A stretch of DNA of 64,000 nt, taken from Brevundimonas sp. SGAir0440. GTDB lineage: Bacteria; Pseudomonadota; Alphaproteobacteria; Caulobacterales; Caulobacteraceae. The position numbers and the translations under genes were made by a program. Shown in pieces: positions 41,569-52,639 of the stretch. The stretch covers positions 2,418,001-2,482,000 of the forward strand of contig NZ_CP039435.1 of assembly GCF_005484585.1 (NCBI RefSeq), given 5' to 3'. The first letter of the stretch is position 1; every line of letters begins with the position of its first letter. The notes under the pieces were generated by a model that saw only the letters and a program-made list of their open reading frames with translations, had not been told where the DNA came from and ran no database searches.

Positions 41569-42336
41569 TCAGGCGTTTGGTCGGGATTGGGGCGCAATCG
41601 CGATAGACGAGAGATCGTCCGCGGCGTCGATCGGAACCCCGGCCGCCTTGCGCTCGGAATAGCGGTCGACCAGCCGGGCGGCGTGAGGCCGGGTCAGGAT
41701 CGTGAAGCGGACCAGCTCCTCCATCACGTCGACGATGCGCTCGTAGTAGGCGGACGGCTTCATCCGCCCGGCGTCGTCGAACTCCTGGAAGGCCTTGGCC
41801 ACGCTCGATTGGTTGGGGATGGTGATCATCCGCATCCAGCGACCGAGCAGCCGCAGGGTGTTGATGGCGTTGAAGCTCTGCGACCCGCCGGAGACCTGCA
41901 TGACGGCCAGGGTCCGGCCCTGGGTCGGGCGCACGCCGCCCATGCTCAGGGGCAGATGGTCGATCTGCAGCTTCATCAGGCCCGAGACCTGGCCGTGCCG
42001 CTCCGGACTGCACCAGACCATGCCCTCGGACCACAGGGCGTGCTGGCGCAGTTCGCGCACCGCCGGGTGGTCGTCGTCGCCGGGCGACCCCGGAAGGGGC
42101 AGGTCCGACGGATCGAAGATGCGGGTTTCGCAGCCCATCCACTGCAGCAGGCGAGCCGCCTCCTCGACGCAGAAGCGCGAATAGGACCGTTCGCGCAGCG
42201 AACCGTACAGGAGCAGGATCCGGGGCGGAGGGTCGTGCGGCCCCAGACCGCGGGCCGGATCGACCGCGAGATAGGTCTTGTCCAGGGCCGGCAGATGATC
42301 CGGATCGGGCAGCGCTCGCAGGCGGGTGAAGGTCAT
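41569..42336 (-). CDS. arsH: ArsH NADPH-dependent FMN reductase
   Basis: This 255-residue protein has the FMN-binding [14 protein letters not shown] loop and the ArsH-specific [21 protein letters not shown] and [21 protein letters not shown] segments. ArsH oxidises trivalent organoarsenicals to less toxic pentavalent forms. It is the last gene of the ars operon and starts one base into the stop of arsN. Confidence 0.92.
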   Translation of the reverse strand: MTFTRLRALPDPDHLPALDKTYLAVDPARGLGPHDPPPRILLLYGSLRERSYSRFCVEEAARLLQWMGCETRIFDPSDLPLPGSPGDDDHPAVRELRQHALWSEGMVWCSPERHGQVSGLMKLQIDHLPLSMGGVRPTQGRTLAVMQVSGGSQSFNAINTLRLLGRWMRMITIPNQSSVAKAFQEFDDAGRMKPSAYYERIVDVMEELVRFTILTRPHAARLVDRYSERKAAGVPIDAADDLSSIAIAPQSRPNA

Positions 42337-42752
42337 CAGAGGTCCTTGGTCAGATAGGCCGCCGACGCCGGGCAGAGCCCCGCGAACTCGCGGGTCCGCC
42401 GGATCGTCTCCGGCGCCGTCTCGCGGTTCGCCGCCCGATAGCCCTTCCGGGCGAAGAAGGGCTCGGCCGTCGTGGTGAGCAGATGCAGGCTTGCGGCACC
42501 CAGGTCGCCGGCGACGATCTCCGCGGCGGCCAGCACCCGGGCTCCCAGGCCGCGCGCCTTCCGGTCGGCGAGGACGACCAGGGAACGCAGCAACAGGTCG
42601 CGCCCCTCCCCTTCCAGTCCGACGTAGCCGACGACGGCGCCGCAGTGATCGGCGCTGAAGTAGCGGCCGGCGTCGGGCGCGGGCAGGCCTTCGGCCCGCA
42701 GCGCGGCGATCAGGCCGGCGTCGGTCGGCTCGATCAGATACATGACCACCAT
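42336..42752 (-). CDS. arsN: ArsN-type GNAT acetyltransferase
   Basis: This 138-residue GNAT protein has an acetyl-CoA-binding segment ([21 protein letters not shown]) and a C-terminal region of the ArsN type ([13 protein letters not shown]). ArsN1 enzymes acetylate the arsenic antibiotic arsinothricin or related compounds. The gene lies between acr3 and arsH in the ars operon. The ATG at 42752 overlaps the acr3 stop; a second ATG at 42743 is also possible. Confidence 0.82.
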   Translation of the reverse strand: MVVMYLIEPTDAGLIAALRAEGLPAPDAGRYFSADHCGAVVGYVGLEGEGRDLLLRSLVVLADRKARGLGARVLAAAEIVAGDLGAASLHLLTTTAEPFFARKGYRAANRETAPETIRRTREFAGLCPASAAYLTKDL

Positions 42753-43831
42753 CACCCGGCGTCCGCCGGCGGGACGGTGTCCGGGAACCAGCGCCGGCCC
42801 ATCCAGAGGGCGACCGACACCAGCAGGATCAGCACCGGCACCTCCACCAGCGGGCCGATGACGGCGGCGAAGGCGACCGGCGAGGCCAGGCCGAACGCCG
42901 CGATGGCGACCGCGATGGCCAGCTCGAAATTGTTCGAGGCCGCGGTCAAGGCCAAGGCCGTGGTGCGCGGGTAGTCGGCCTCGATCAGCTTGCCCATCAG
43001 GAAGCTGACGACGAACATGACGAGGAAGTAGATCGTCAGGGGAATGGCGATGCGCAGGGCGTCGAGCGGCAGGGCCACGACCTCTCCGCCCTTGAGGCTG
43101 AACATGGCCACGATGGTGCAGAGCAGCGCGATCAGGGTGATCGGCCCGATTCGCGGCAGGAAGCGGCGCTCGTACCAGTCGGCGCCCTTGCGGGCGATCA
43201 AACTGCGGCGGGTCAGGAACCCCGCCAGGAACGGCACGCCGAGATAGACCAGCACGGCTCCGGCGATGGTCCAGACGCTGACGTCCACCACGCTGCCCTG
43301 CAGGCCGAACAACGGCGGCAGGACGGTGAGGAAGACCCAGGCGTAGAGGCTGAAGAACAGGATCTGGAAGATCGAGTTGAAGGCCACGAGACCGGCCACA
43401 TACTGGTTGTCGCCGCGCGCCAGCTGGTTCCAGACCAGCACCATGGCGATGCAGCGCGCCAGGCCGATCAGGATCACGCCGGTCATGTACTCCGGCTGAT
43501 CGCGCAGGAAGATCACCGCCAGGGCGAACATCAGCACCGGACCGAGAACCCAGTTCTGGATCAGGGACAGAGCCAGCACCCGCTTGTCGGCGAACACGCG
43601 CGGCAGGGCCTCGTAGCGGACCTTGGCCAGCGGCGGGTACATCATCAGGATCAGGCCGATGGCGATCGGGATGTTGGTGGTCCCGACCGACAGGCTGTCG
43701 ACCCAGGCGGGCAGGCCCGGCACCACGGTTCCGAGCAGGACGCCCAGCGCCATGGCGGCGAAGATCCATACCGTCAGCCAGCGGTCGAGGAACGACAGGC
43801 GGCGCGGCGGAGCGGCGGGCGCGTCGGTCAT
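42752..43831 (-). CDS. acr3: ACR3 family arsenite efflux transporter
   Basis: This 359-residue protein starts at an ATG at 43831 that overlaps the arsC stop by 4 bases. It has ten hydrophobic helices and the ACR3 pattern [19 protein letters not shown] with the conserved transport Cys, and [17 protein letters not shown]. It exports arsenite using the proton gradient. The length is typical of the bacterial ACR3 group. Confidence 0.93.
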   Translation of the reverse strand: MTDAPAAPPRRLSFLDRWLTVWIFAAMALGVLLGTVVPGLPAWVDSLSVGTTNIPIAIGLILMMYPPLAKVRYEALPRVFADKRVLALSLIQNWVLGPVLMFALAVIFLRDQPEYMTGVILIGLARCIAMVLVWNQLARGDNQYVAGLVAFNSIFQILFFSLYAWVFLTVLPPLFGLQGSVVDVSVWTIAGAVLVYLGVPFLAGFLTRRSLIARKGADWYERRFLPRIGPITLIALLCTIVAMFSLKGGEVVALPLDALRIAIPLTIYFLVMFVVSFLMGKLIEADYPRTTALALTAASNNFELAIAVAIAAFGLASPVAFAAVIGPLVEVPVLILLVSVALWMGRRWFPDTVPPADAG

Positions 43832-44253
43832 CTCGCCACCCGCTGGCCGTCCGCGTCGATTACGACCTCCCCGTCTTCCTTGGTGAAGGGCTTCAGGTTC
43901 TCGGCCGGCAGCAGGTCCAGCACGGCCTCCGACGGGCGGCACAGGCGGACCGCAAGGGGGCTGACCACGATCGGACGGTTGAGCAGGATCGGATGGGCCT
44001 CGATCGCATCGAGCAACTGGTCATCCGTCAGGGCGGGATTCTCGAGACCCAGTTCGGCGAAGGGCGTGCCCTTCTCGCGCAGCAGGCCCCGAAGCGTCGC
44101 GCCGGTGCGCTCGGCCAGCCAGGCGATCATGGCGCGCGACGGCGGGGATTTCAGATACTCGATGACGTGAGGCTCCACGCCCACGTGGCGGATCAGCTCG
44201 AGGGCGTTGCGCGACGTCCCGCAGGCGGGGTTGTGATAGATGACGATGTCCAC
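43828..44253 (-). CDS. arsC: ArsC arsenate reductase, glutaredoxin-dependent type
   Basis: This 141-residue protein begins [17 protein letters not shown] with the catalytic Cys11 and has the family's [18 protein letters not shown] segment. It reduces arsenate to arsenite for export by ACR3. The gene lies 7 bases after arsR. Length and motifs match the thioredoxin-fold ArsC family. Confidence 0.93.
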   Translation of the reverse strand: MDIVIYHNPACGTSRNALELIRHVGVEPHVIEYLKSPPSRAMIAWLAERTGATLRGLLREKGTPFAELGLENPALTDDQLLDAIEAHPILLNRPIVVSPLAVRLCRPSEAVLDLLPAENLKPFTKEDGEVVIDADGQRVAR

Positions 44254-44260
44254 GGGATCC

Positions 44261-44596
44261 TCAGGGGCAGCAGGGCGCGAGTTCGGCCAGCAAGGGCTCG
44301 CAGAGGTCCGCCCTGCCCCCGCAGCAGTCCTTGAGCAGGAACAGGACCAGGTCGCGAAACCGGTCCAGGTCGGCTCGATAGATGATCGAACGGCTGCGCC
44401 GCTCCGACTTGATCAGACCCGCACGGGTCAGGACGCCGAGATGAGACGACAGGGTGTTGGCCGGAGTCGCCAGGTGGTTGGAGATGTCACCGGCCGGCAG
44501 ACCGTCGGGTTCGTGACGCACGAGGAGACGAAACGCCTCCAGCCGCGTCGATTGCGCCAAGGCGGCGAGAGCGAGAATCGAGGCTTTGGTTTCCAT
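44261..44596 (-). CDS. arsR: ArsR arsenic-responsive repressor
   Basis: This 111-residue winged-helix protein has TRLEAFRLLVRH, LATPANTLSSHLGVL (recognition helix) and a C-terminal Cys-rich tail (KDCCGGRADLC, PCCP). The As(III)-binding cysteines lie at the C-terminus, and not at the helix-associated CVC site of the E. coli type. It represses its own operon. The predicted promoter puts transcription start at the ATG, so the mRNA may be leaderless. Confidence 0.9.
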   Translation of the reverse strand: METKASILALAALAQSTRLEAFRLLVRHEPDGLPAGDISNHLATPANTLSSHLGVLTRAGLIKSERRSRSIIYRADLDRFRDLVLFLLKDCCGGRADLCEPLLAELAPCCP

Positions 44597-44630
44597 AGTT
44601 CCGAGATAGTCGAATTATGGAAATGTTCAA
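44590..44630 (-). promoter_or_regulatory. ArsR operator and ars operon promoter
   Basis: TTTCCATA (44590-44597) and TATGGAAA (44616-44623) are perfect 8-base inverted arms, the first covering the arsR start codon. On the minus strand a -35 box TTGAAC (44630-44625) and a -10 box TATCTC (44608-44603) are 16 bases apart and lie within the repeat. Autorepression by ArsR binding here is likely. Confidence 0.6.
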
Positions 44631-44732
44631 GCCCCTCGCCCGTTCGCGCCGCAAGCCTACGGTGGGGAGGTTGCGGCTAGGCCTTCCGCAGTCTTTCGAG
44701 TTCGATTCCCCACAGCAATGTGGAGATGTCCG

Positions 44733-45023
44733 ATGGCCCAGGCCGACCCGCCGCTGAGGCGCACGATCAAGAAGCCGCAGCTCCGTCAGATGGTGCCGTT
44801 GGCCGACAGCACCATCTGGGAGATGGAACAGCGCGGCCAGTTCCCGAGGCGGTTCCTGCTGACGCCCCGATGCGTCGTCTGGGACCTGGCCGAGATCGAG
44901 GCCTGGCTGGTGCTGCGCCGCGCCAAGCCGATCAAGCGGGCTCCCGCGCCTGACGTCCGCAAGCGGATCTCACGGCCGGTCAGAGCCGGGGATCGAAGCG
45001 AGGACCGGCTGTTTCCGGGATGA
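44733..45023 (+). CDS. AlpA-like DNA-binding protein, probable excisionase
   Basis: This 96-residue protein starts at an ATG at 44733 with GGAG seven bases upstream. The sequence KPQLRQMVPLADSTIWEMEQRGQFPRRF is the AlpA/Xis-type winged helix (read in two parts, QMVPLADSTIWEME and GQFPRRF), followed by VWDLAEIEAWL. AlpA-family proteins regulate or direct excision of P4-like elements. It is convergent with the integrase gene and overlaps its 3' end by 44 bases. Confidence 0.82.
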   Translation: MAQADPPLRRTIKKPQLRQMVPLADSTIWEMEQRGQFPRRFLLTPRCVVWDLAEIEAWLVLRRAKPIKRAPAPDVRKRISRPVRAGDRSEDRLFPG

Positions 45024-46233
45024 CGAGCACGGGCGTGAACGCCCGCCCGGCCTCCCAAGCGTCGACCGCGTCCGACCACTGCTGCGCCATGTGACGCCGC
45101 TGCGTCTCGAACTCGGCCTTGTTGTAGACTCCGCGCGAAGACCGCTCCTCGTGGGCGAGGCCCTTCTCGATCCAGTCCGAGTTGAAACCCATCTCGTGCA
45201 GCAGGGTCGAGGCGGTCCGGCGCAGGTCGTGGACCGTGAACGGCTCCAAGGGCAGATCGCGCTCCCGGGCGCGCTCGGCGATGGCGCTGGTCACCCGATT
45301 GAAGGTGGCCCGCGACATCGGGGCGTCGGCGTCGTAGCGGGACGGCAGGATGTAGCGGGAGTTTCCGGCGCAGGTCTTCAGCGCGATCAGGATGTCGAGC
45401 ATCTGGGTCGAGAGGTAGACGTTGTGCGGCCGGGACCGCTTCATCCGCTCCTTCGGGATCGACCAGACGGCGTTCTCGAAATCGACCTCGCTCCAGACGC
45501 CGTCTTGGAGCTCGCTCTTGCGGACCATGCTCAACAGGATGAACTTCAGGCCGAGGCGGATGGTCGGCAGCGTCGCCACCTCGCCGAGCAGCCCCAGCAT
45601 GATCCGGATCTCCGTCGGCGACAGCGCACGGTCCCGCGGGCGGAAGGTGGCGATCGAGGCTGGGCCGACCCCGTCCGCCGGATTGTCGATCTTCTCTCCG
45701 TGCAGGATGGCGAAGGCGTAGATCTGTTTGACGATGTCGCGGACGTGGATCGCCGTCGCCGGCGCGCCGCGCTCGACGATCGTCTGGCAGTGGGCTCTCA
45801 GGTCGCCGGGCGTGATCTCGTTCAGCAACCGGTTCTCCCAGTGGGGCAGAACCTCCCGTTTGAAGATGGACCGCCGCATGTTGCGGGTACTGTCCGCCAT
45901 GGGCGCGTGGTCCATCCATCGCTGGGCGACGTGGCCGAAGCTCCGGGCCTCTTTCAGCCGCCGCTTGGCCCGCTGCTTCTCCAAAGCCGGCGAGACGCCT
46001 TCCGCGATCATGCGCTTTGCGTCGAGGACCTTCTCACGGGCCTTGGCCAGCGACATGCCGGCCGGCCCGTAGGCGCCAAGGGTCACCGACTCGCGCCGCC
46101 CGTTGAAGCGGTAGTCGTACTTGAACGCGATGCCGCCCTTCGGTGAGATGAGCAGATACAGACCGTCCCTGTCGGTCATTTTATAAGACTTTGATTTCGG
46201 GCGAATATTTCGCAATGCGGCGTCGGTTAGCAT
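44980..46233 (-). CDS. int: P4-type tyrosine integrase
   Basis: This 417-residue protein is read from the ATG at 46233 (MLTDAALRNIRPKSKSYKM), which gives a standard N-terminal DUF4102 arm-binding domain. A core-binding domain (about 105-200) and a catalytic domain follow, with R in SMVRKSEL, HDLRRTAST (H-x2-R) and a C-terminal AHEERSSRGVYNKA carrying the nucleophilic tyrosine. Upstream in-frame sequence to 46317 contains repeats of the attachment region and is unlikely to be coding. It integrates and excises the element. The next gene is guaA, the probable target. Confidence 0.92.
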   Translation of the reverse strand: MLTDAALRNIRPKSKSYKMTDRDGLYLLISPKGGIAFKYDYRFNGRRESVTLGAYGPAGMSLAKAREKVLDAKRMIAEGVSPALEKQRAKRRLKEARSFGHVAQRWMDHAPMADSTRNMRRSIFKREVLPHWENRLLNEITPGDLRAHCQTIVERGAPATAIHVRDIVKQIYAFAILHGEKIDNPADGVGPASIATFRPRDRALSPTEIRIMLGLLGEVATLPTIRLGLKFILLSMVRKSELQDGVWSEVDFENAVWSIPKERMKRSRPHNVYLSTQMLDILIALKTCAGNSRYILPSRYDADAPMSRATFNRVTSAIAERARERDLPLEPFTVHDLRRTASTLLHEMGFNSDWIEKGLAHEERSSRGVYNKAEFETQRRHMAQQWSDAVDAWEAGRAFTPVLVIPETAGPRFDPRL

Positions 46234-46522
46234 GCCGTTTTGACTCCAAAAGACCGTCAGGCGCTTTCGGGGTCTTTCGGGATCATTTTTCTCAGACAAG
46301 TCAGCAACTTGGCCCAAGAAAAGACCGTCAGGACCCTTCTGGCCCTCTGACGGTATGGAGCGGAGTCTCGTGAGGCAACGGCGACGGGACCGTCAGACCG
46401 ACCGACACAGCCGTACGCAGCCCCTCGAAAGGTATCGAGAGACTGCGAGAACATTTTTCTTACAAGTCAGTGTTTTGGTGAGGGTTTCGGAAGCGATCTG
46501 GAAACTTTCAGAAGGCCTCAAA
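46234..46522. other. Element attachment region with repeated integrase/Xis-type sites
   Basis: This 289-base non-coding stretch lies between the integrase start and the guaA 3' end. AAAAGACCGTCAGG occurs at 46248-46261 and 46319-46332, GACCGTCAG at 46388-46396, and the inverted form CTGACGGT at 46347-46354. A second repeat (CATTTTTCT, then ACAAGTCAG a few bases on) occurs at 46284-46312 and 46452-46478. Such spaced repeats next to an integrase are expected of arm-type and accessory sites of an att region. Confidence 0.65.
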
Positions 46523-48085
46523 TTATTCCCACTCGATCGTCCCGGGCGGCTTGGACGTCACGTCATAGACGACGCGGTTGACGCCGCGGACCTCGTTGAT
46601 GATGCGGGTGGCGGTCTTGGCCAGGACATCCCACGGGAACTGGTAGAAGTCAGCGGTCATGCCGTCGGTGGAGGAGACGGCGCGCAGGGCCAGGACCTTT
46701 TCATAGGTGCGGGCGTCGCCCATGACGCCGACGGTCTTGACCGGCAGCAGGACGGCGAAGGCCTGCCAGATCTTGTCGTAGAGACCGGCCTTGCGGATTT
46801 CGTCCAGATAGATGGCGTCGGCCTGTTGCAGGGTCTCGACGGCGTCCGGCGTGATCTCGCCGGGGATGCGGATGGCTAGGCCCGGTCCGGGGAACGGATG
46901 GCGGCCGACAAAGGCGTCGCTGAGCCCCAGTTCGCGGCCCAGGGCGCGGACCTCGTCCTTGAACAGCTCGCGTAGAGGCTCGACCAGTTTCAGCTTCATA
47001 TAGTCGGGCAGGCCGCCGACATTGTGATGGCTCTTGATGACGTGGGCCTTACCGCTGGACGAGGAGACGCTCTCGATCACGTCCGGATAGAGCGTGCCCT
47101 GAGCCAGGAATTCGGCGCCCTCGATCTTGGCGGACTCACGATCGAACACCTCGATGAACAGCCGGCCGATGGTCTTGCGCTTGGTCTCGGGGTCGGAAAT
47201 CCCGGCCAGCTCGCCCAGGAATTCCTTCGATGCATCAACATGCACCAGCGGGATGTTGTAGTGCTCGCGGAACAGGGTGGTTACCTGTTTCGCCTCGTCC
47301 TTCCTCAACAGGCCGGTGTCGACGAAGACGCAGGTCAGTTGATCCCCGATGGCCTCATGGATCAGGACGGCGGCGACCGAGCTGTCGACACCGCCAGACA
47401 GGCCGCAGATCACCTTGGCGTCGCCGACCTGTTCGCGGATCTGGGCGATCTTTTCGTCGCGATAGGCGGCCATGGTCCAGTCGCCCTTCAAGCCCGCGAT
47501 GCCGTGGGTGAAGTTCTTCAGCATCTGATGTCCGCGCGGCGTGTGCATCACCTCGGGGTGGAACTGCACGCCATAGAAGCGACGGGTCTCGTCGGCGATC
47601 ACCGCATAGGGCGACCCCTCGGACGAGGCGACCACGTCAAAGCCTTGCGGAATGGCGACGATCTTGTCGCCGTGGCTCATCCAGACCTCTTCGTTCTCGC
47701 CGACGGGGGCCAGGTCGGCCAGAAGGGGCGAGGTCTTCTGGACGGTGATCTTGGCGCGGCCGAACTCGCGCGTGTGGCCGCCCTCGACCTTGCCGCCCAG
47801 CTGCTCGCACATCGTCATCTCGCCATAGCAGATGCCCAGAACCGGCACGCCGGCCTCGAACACGCCCTGCGGCGCGCGGGGACTGCCCTCTTCATGCACG
47901 CTCTCGGGACCGCCCGACAGGATGATGGCCGCCGGCTTCATGGCCGTAAGGGCCGCTTCGGCCTTCTGGAACGGATGGATCTCGCAGTAGACGCTGGCCT
48001 CGCGCAGTCGGCGCGCGATCAGCTGCGTCACCTGGCTGCCGAAGTCGACGATGAGGACCTTCTGGTGGTCTTGAGGCGTGGTCAT
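46523..48085 (-). CDS. guaA: GMP synthase (glutamine-hydrolysing)
   Basis: This 520-residue protein converts XMP to GMP in purine synthesis. The N-terminal glutamine amidotransferase domain has GICYG with the nucleophilic Cys and [11 protein letters not shown]. The ATP-pyrophosphatase domain has [14 protein letters not shown] near residue 230, and the C-terminal dimerisation domain ends PPGTIEWE. The gene is intact. Its 3' end faces the integrase; guaA 3' ends are known targets of genomic islands, and the last codons here probably form the attachment core. Confidence 0.96.
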   Translation of the reverse strand: MTTPQDHQKVLIVDFGSQVTQLIARRLREASVYCEIHPFQKAEAALTAMKPAAIILSGGPESVHEEGSPRAPQGVFEAGVPVLGICYGEMTMCEQLGGKVEGGHTREFGRAKITVQKTSPLLADLAPVGENEEVWMSHGDKIVAIPQGFDVVASSEGSPYAVIADETRRFYGVQFHPEVMHTPRGHQMLKNFTHGIAGLKGDWTMAAYRDEKIAQIREQVGDAKVICGLSGGVDSSVAAVLIHEAIGDQLTCVFVDTGLLRKDEAKQVTTLFREHYNIPLVHVDASKEFLGELAGISDPETKRKTIGRLFIEVFDRESAKIEGAEFLAQGTLYPDVIESVSSSSGKAHVIKSHHNVGGLPDYMKLKLVEPLRELFKDEVRALGRELGLSDAFVGRHPFPGPGLAIRIPGEITPDAVETLQQADAIYLDEIRKAGLYDKIWQAFAVLLPVKTVGVMGDARTYEKVLALRAVSSTDGMTADFYQFPWDVLAKTATRIINEVRGVNRVVYDVTSKPPGTIEWE

Positions 48086-48795
48086 GGCGTGATCGAATCC
48101 GGGGCGGGAGGATGGGCGGGGTCTTGGCCGGGCGGGGCCGATATTTCAAGGGCGCGAAGCTCAAGGGCGGCGGGGCCGTCGGCCTCCAGCACGGCGATCA
48201 GCCGATCCAGGGCGACGGCCAGGTTTTCGTCCACATGATGCAGGGTCGAGCTCCAGTCCTCCAACGCCTTCAACTCGGCGCGACCGTCCGACACGCCGCG
48301 CAGGGCGATCACGGGCACGCCGAAGGTCTGGGCGGCGCGGACCAGGGCCCAGGTCTCCATGTCCACCATCTCGGCGTCGATGGCGTCATAGGCGGCGCCG
48401 GAGACGACGTTCGCCCCCGTCGACAGGGTCGCCGTCGGCACGCCGGGGATCGGGCACGGCAAAGACAGGACGGCGGGCTGGTCCAGCAAGGGCGTCACGC
48501 CCTTCGGAAAACCGAGCGGGCTGGCGTCCATGTCGCGATAGCCGACGGACGATACCTGGTAGACCGCCGCATGCTCCAGCACCCGTGACCCGCACGAGCC
48601 CAGCGATACGATCAGATCCGGCAGATCGCCCGCCGCCTCCAGCCGCGCCAGGGCGGCGCTCAGGCTCACGGCGGCCTCGACCGGACCGACGCCGGTCATC
48701 AGCGGCGCGATCCGGGCCTGAAGGTGCGGGCCGTATTCAGCAGGCGCGGCCATGACGTAGAGCAGCGAGACCCCGCCATGCCGCGCCAGCTTCAT
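48082..48795 (-). CDS. Nucleoside phosphorylase-type (MTA/SAH nucleosidase-like)
   Basis: This 237-residue protein has the purine-nucleoside-phosphorylase fold pattern: [15 protein letters not shown], a GVGPVEAA loop, SLGSCGS, and [14 protein letters not shown] with the substrate-binding Met-Glu. It is probably 5'-methylthioadenosine/S-adenosylhomocysteine nucleosidase or a related enzyme that recycles purine bases. It overlaps guaA by 4 bases and the upstream rsmB-like gene by 4 bases. Confidence 0.82.
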   Translation of the reverse strand: MKLARHGGVSLLYVMAAPAEYGPHLQARIAPLMTGVGPVEAAVSLSAALARLEAAGDLPDLIVSLGSCGSRVLEHAAVYQVSSVGYRDMDASPLGFPKGVTPLLDQPAVLSLPCPIPGVPTATLSTGANVVSGAAYDAIDAEMVDMETWALVRAAQTFGVPVIALRGVSDGRAELKALEDWSSTLHHVDENLAVALDRLIAVLEADGPAALELRALEISAPPGQDPAHPPAPDSITP

Positions 48796-50093
48796 GCCGC
48801 GCGCTCGTAAACGGCGGCGAAGAATCCGTCGGTGTCGGCCGAGGCCGGCGACAGGCGCAGCCGCGCCCCGGACGCCAGCTCGGCGAACTTCGCCTGCGCC
48901 GCCTCGCTCAGTTGCGGCGCCGACAGGACATCGGTGACGGCGACCGGGCGGAAGTCGGGATTGGCGGCCTCGAAGGCGTCCACGCTGGCCTCGTTCTCGC
49001 GCACCAGCATCGAACAGGTGACATAGACCAGACGGCCGCCCGGCTTCACCAGCTTGGTCGCCTGGCTCAAAATCCGCACCTGCAGGCCGTGCAGCTTTTC
49101 GACCTCCTCGGCGGTCAGACGCCAGGCGTCCTCGGGCCGACGACGCCAGGTGCCGGACCCCGAACAGGGCGCATCGACGAAGACCAGATCGGCCTGCCCG
49201 TTCAGATCTTCCAGGCCCCCGCCGTTCTGGCCGATCAGGACCAGCTCCGCCTCGACGCCAGCGCGGTGCAGGCGAGGACGAATGTTCTCCAAGCGTTTGT
49301 TGACGACGTCGGAGGCGACCAGCTTGCCTTGCGCCTTCATCGCCTGGGCCAGACCCAACGTCTTGCCGCCCCCGCCGGCGCAGTAGTCCACCACCGTCAT
49401 GCCGGGCGCGGCCCCCGCCAGCCAGCAGACGACCTGGCTGCCTTCGTCCTGGATTTCGAACCGGCCGGCCTTGAAGCCGTCCAGCGCCTGGATGTTGGGC
49501 GGCGGTTCCGACGGCACGCGCAGGCCGACGGCTGACCAGGGCGTGCGCGACACGTCCAGCCCTGCGGCCTTCAGTTCGGCCTCGACCTCATCGACCGTGG
49601 CGGCCGCATCATTGACGCGCAGGTCGATCGGCGCGCGCGGCGCCATCAGGGCGTGGGCTTCCTCGGCCCAGCGGTCGCCGAAGGTGGCCTTGAAATCCTC
49701 GACCACGAACTCGGGCAGGCCCGCGGCCACCCAGCCCGGCAGTTCGCCCTGCCCCGCCGTGATGCGGCTGCGCTCCTGTTTCGACAGCGGACGCGGGCCA
49801 TAGCCATCGCCCGAATGCAGGGCCTCGATCTCTTCCAGCGACAGGCCGTCGATGGCGTGCAGCGAACCGATGACCAGAGCCCGACCGTCTTCACGCCCGC
49901 CCATGATCCACGACAGGCGGCCGCGCGCGCGCAGCACCTTATAGACCCGGTCGGCGATGGCGCGCCGGTCCTTGGACCCGGCGTAGCGGTTGGCCGTGCC
50001 CCAGGCCTTCATGACGGCCTCGGCCGGTTGGCGGCCCTGGGCGATGGAGTCCAGGACGGAGGCGGCGGCGGCGAGGCGAGCGGCTGGGGTCAA
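48792..50093 (-). CDS. rsmB: RsmB/NOP family rRNA cytosine-5 methyltransferase
   Basis: This 433-residue protein is probably started by a TTG at 50093. An N-terminal NusB-like helical domain is followed by the SAM-dependent methyltransferase core: VVDYCAGGGGKTLGLAQ (SAM loop), VFVDAPCSGSGTWRR with the motif IV PC catalytic Cys, and LVYVTCSMLVRENE with the second (motif VI) Cys. It methylates cytosine in 16S rRNA or related RNA. Exact target is not certain from sequence alone. Confidence 0.85.
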   Translation of the reverse strand: MTPAARLAAAASVLDSIAQGRQPAEAVMKAWGTANRYAGSKDRRAIADRVYKVLRARGRLSWIMGGREDGRALVIGSLHAIDGLSLEEIEALHSGDGYGPRPLSKQERSRITAGQGELPGWVAAGLPEFVVEDFKATFGDRWAEEAHALMAPRAPIDLRVNDAAATVDEVEAELKAAGLDVSRTPWSAVGLRVPSEPPPNIQALDGFKAGRFEIQDEGSQVVCWLAGAAPGMTVVDYCAGGGGKTLGLAQAMKAQGKLVASDVVNKRLENIRPRLHRAGVEAELVLIGQNGGGLEDLNGQADLVFVDAPCSGSGTWRRRPEDAWRLTAEEVEKLHGLQVRILSQATKLVKPGGRLVYVTCSMLVRENEASVDAFEAANPDFRPVAVTDVLSAPQLSEAAQAKFAELASGARLRLSPASADTDGFFAAVYERAA

Positions 50094-50102
50094 TTCAGGC
50101 TT

Positions 50103-50498
50103 TCAAACGAAGAACAGGGACGCCAGGACCATGACCAGCCCCGCAAGCGAGACCACCCAGACCAGCGACCGGATATAGGGAACACCGAAGGCGTAGAGCG
50201 GCACATAGACCACCCGCCCCCAGAAATAGAGCGCCGCGCCCCACACCGTAAGCGCGCTGGACGCGCCGATGACATGGGCGATCAGCAGCGCGCCGATGAA
50301 CAGCGGCAGGGTCTCGTACAGATTGGCCTGGGCGCGTTCGAGACGGCCGGTCAGCGGCTTCTTCGCCTCCGGCGTCTCGTCGCGCGGACCCGCATTCCAT
50401 TTCGAGCCGAACTCGGCCGTCCGCGCCCCGGCGGGCAGGAAGATCTGAACCAGGGCCAAGATCAGCGTCAGGGCCAGATAGGTGAGTTCGGTCGTCAT
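50103..50498 (-). CDS. MAPEG family membrane protein
   Basis: This 131-residue protein has four hydrophobic helices and the MAPEG pattern RLERAQANLYETLPLF, then VWGAALYFWGRVVYVPLYAFG. MAPEG proteins include glutathione-dependent enzymes and relatives of unknown function in bacteria. It lies between guaB and the rsmB-family gene on the same strand, 9 bases from the latter. Confidence 0.85.
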   Translation of the reverse strand: MTTELTYLALTLILALVQIFLPAGARTAEFGSKWNAGPRDETPEAKKPLTGRLERAQANLYETLPLFIGALLIAHVIGASSALTVWGAALYFWGRVVYVPLYAFGVPYIRSLVWVVSLAGLVMVLASLFFV

Positions 50499-50504
50499 GG
50501 TCGC

Positions 50505-52028
<1,524 letters not shown>

Positions 52029-52089
52029 TTATAGGCCCGATAGATTTTATTGCTTTGCAACCCGCAGGGCCGCTCACCATTCTCTCCAC

Positions 52090-52635
52090 ATGGTCGGCGT
52101 CATCCTCAGCACCGCGCGCAAACTGGCTCTGAAGATCGCCAGCTATGGCGTCATGCACCTGATTGTCGCCGTCCTGGTCGCCTTCGCCATCACCCGCGAC
52201 TGGCGCATCGCCCTGGCCGTCGGCATGGTCGAGCCGATCTTCCAGACCATCGCCTACACCGTCCACGACCGCGTCTGGCACAAGGTCGAGCGCCGTCGCA
52301 TGGCCTCCAATATCGAAGAGGTGACCGAAGCCTTCACCGCCCGCCTCGACATCATGTCGCCCGAGGAACAGCGCCGCTCGCACGACGCCCATCACGGCCA
52401 TAGCCACGCCCTGCCCAGGTCGTTCAAACAGATCGCGCTGAAGACCGTCACCTACGGCGTCATGCATTTCGCCGTGGCGGTCGCCGTGGCCTACGCCCTG
52501 ACCAACGACATCCGCACCGCGCTGACCATCGGCATGGTCGAGCCTCTGGTGCAGACGCTGTTCTTCACGCTGCACGACCGCATCTGGTCCCGCCTGGAAG
52601 ACCGCCGAGCCCGCGCGAGCGCAGCCGCCGCCTGA
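52090..52635 (+). CDS. Tandem DUF2061 membrane protein
   Basis: This 181-residue protein contains two copies of DUF2061. Copy one (about residues 6-70) reads LKIASYGVMHLIVAVLVAFA and IALAVGMVEPIFQTIAYTVHDR; copy two (about 112-172) reads LKTVTYGVMHFAVAVAVAYA and ALTIGMVEPLVQTLFFTLHDR. A His-rich linker (HDAHHGHSHA) joins them. The domain is a small membrane protein of unknown function, normally single. An internal duplication is clear. Confidence 0.8.
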   Translation: MVGVILSTARKLALKIASYGVMHLIVAVLVAFAITRDWRIALAVGMVEPIFQTIAYTVHDRVWHKVERRRMASNIEEVTEAFTARLDIMSPEEQRRSHDAHHGHSHALPRSFKQIALKTVTYGVMHFAVAVAVAYALTNDIRTALTIGMVEPLVQTLFFTLHDRIWSRLEDRRARASAAAA

Positions 52636-52639
52636 CGCG

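Noticed and set aside
44662-44713. tRNA-like stretch: GTGGGGA and TCCCCAC could pair as an acceptor stem around a TTCGATT loop sequence
   Set aside because: The bases flanking TTCGATT do not pair as a T-stem, the enclosed length is too short, and no anticodon arm can be drawn. It is at most a remnant or a simple hairpin.
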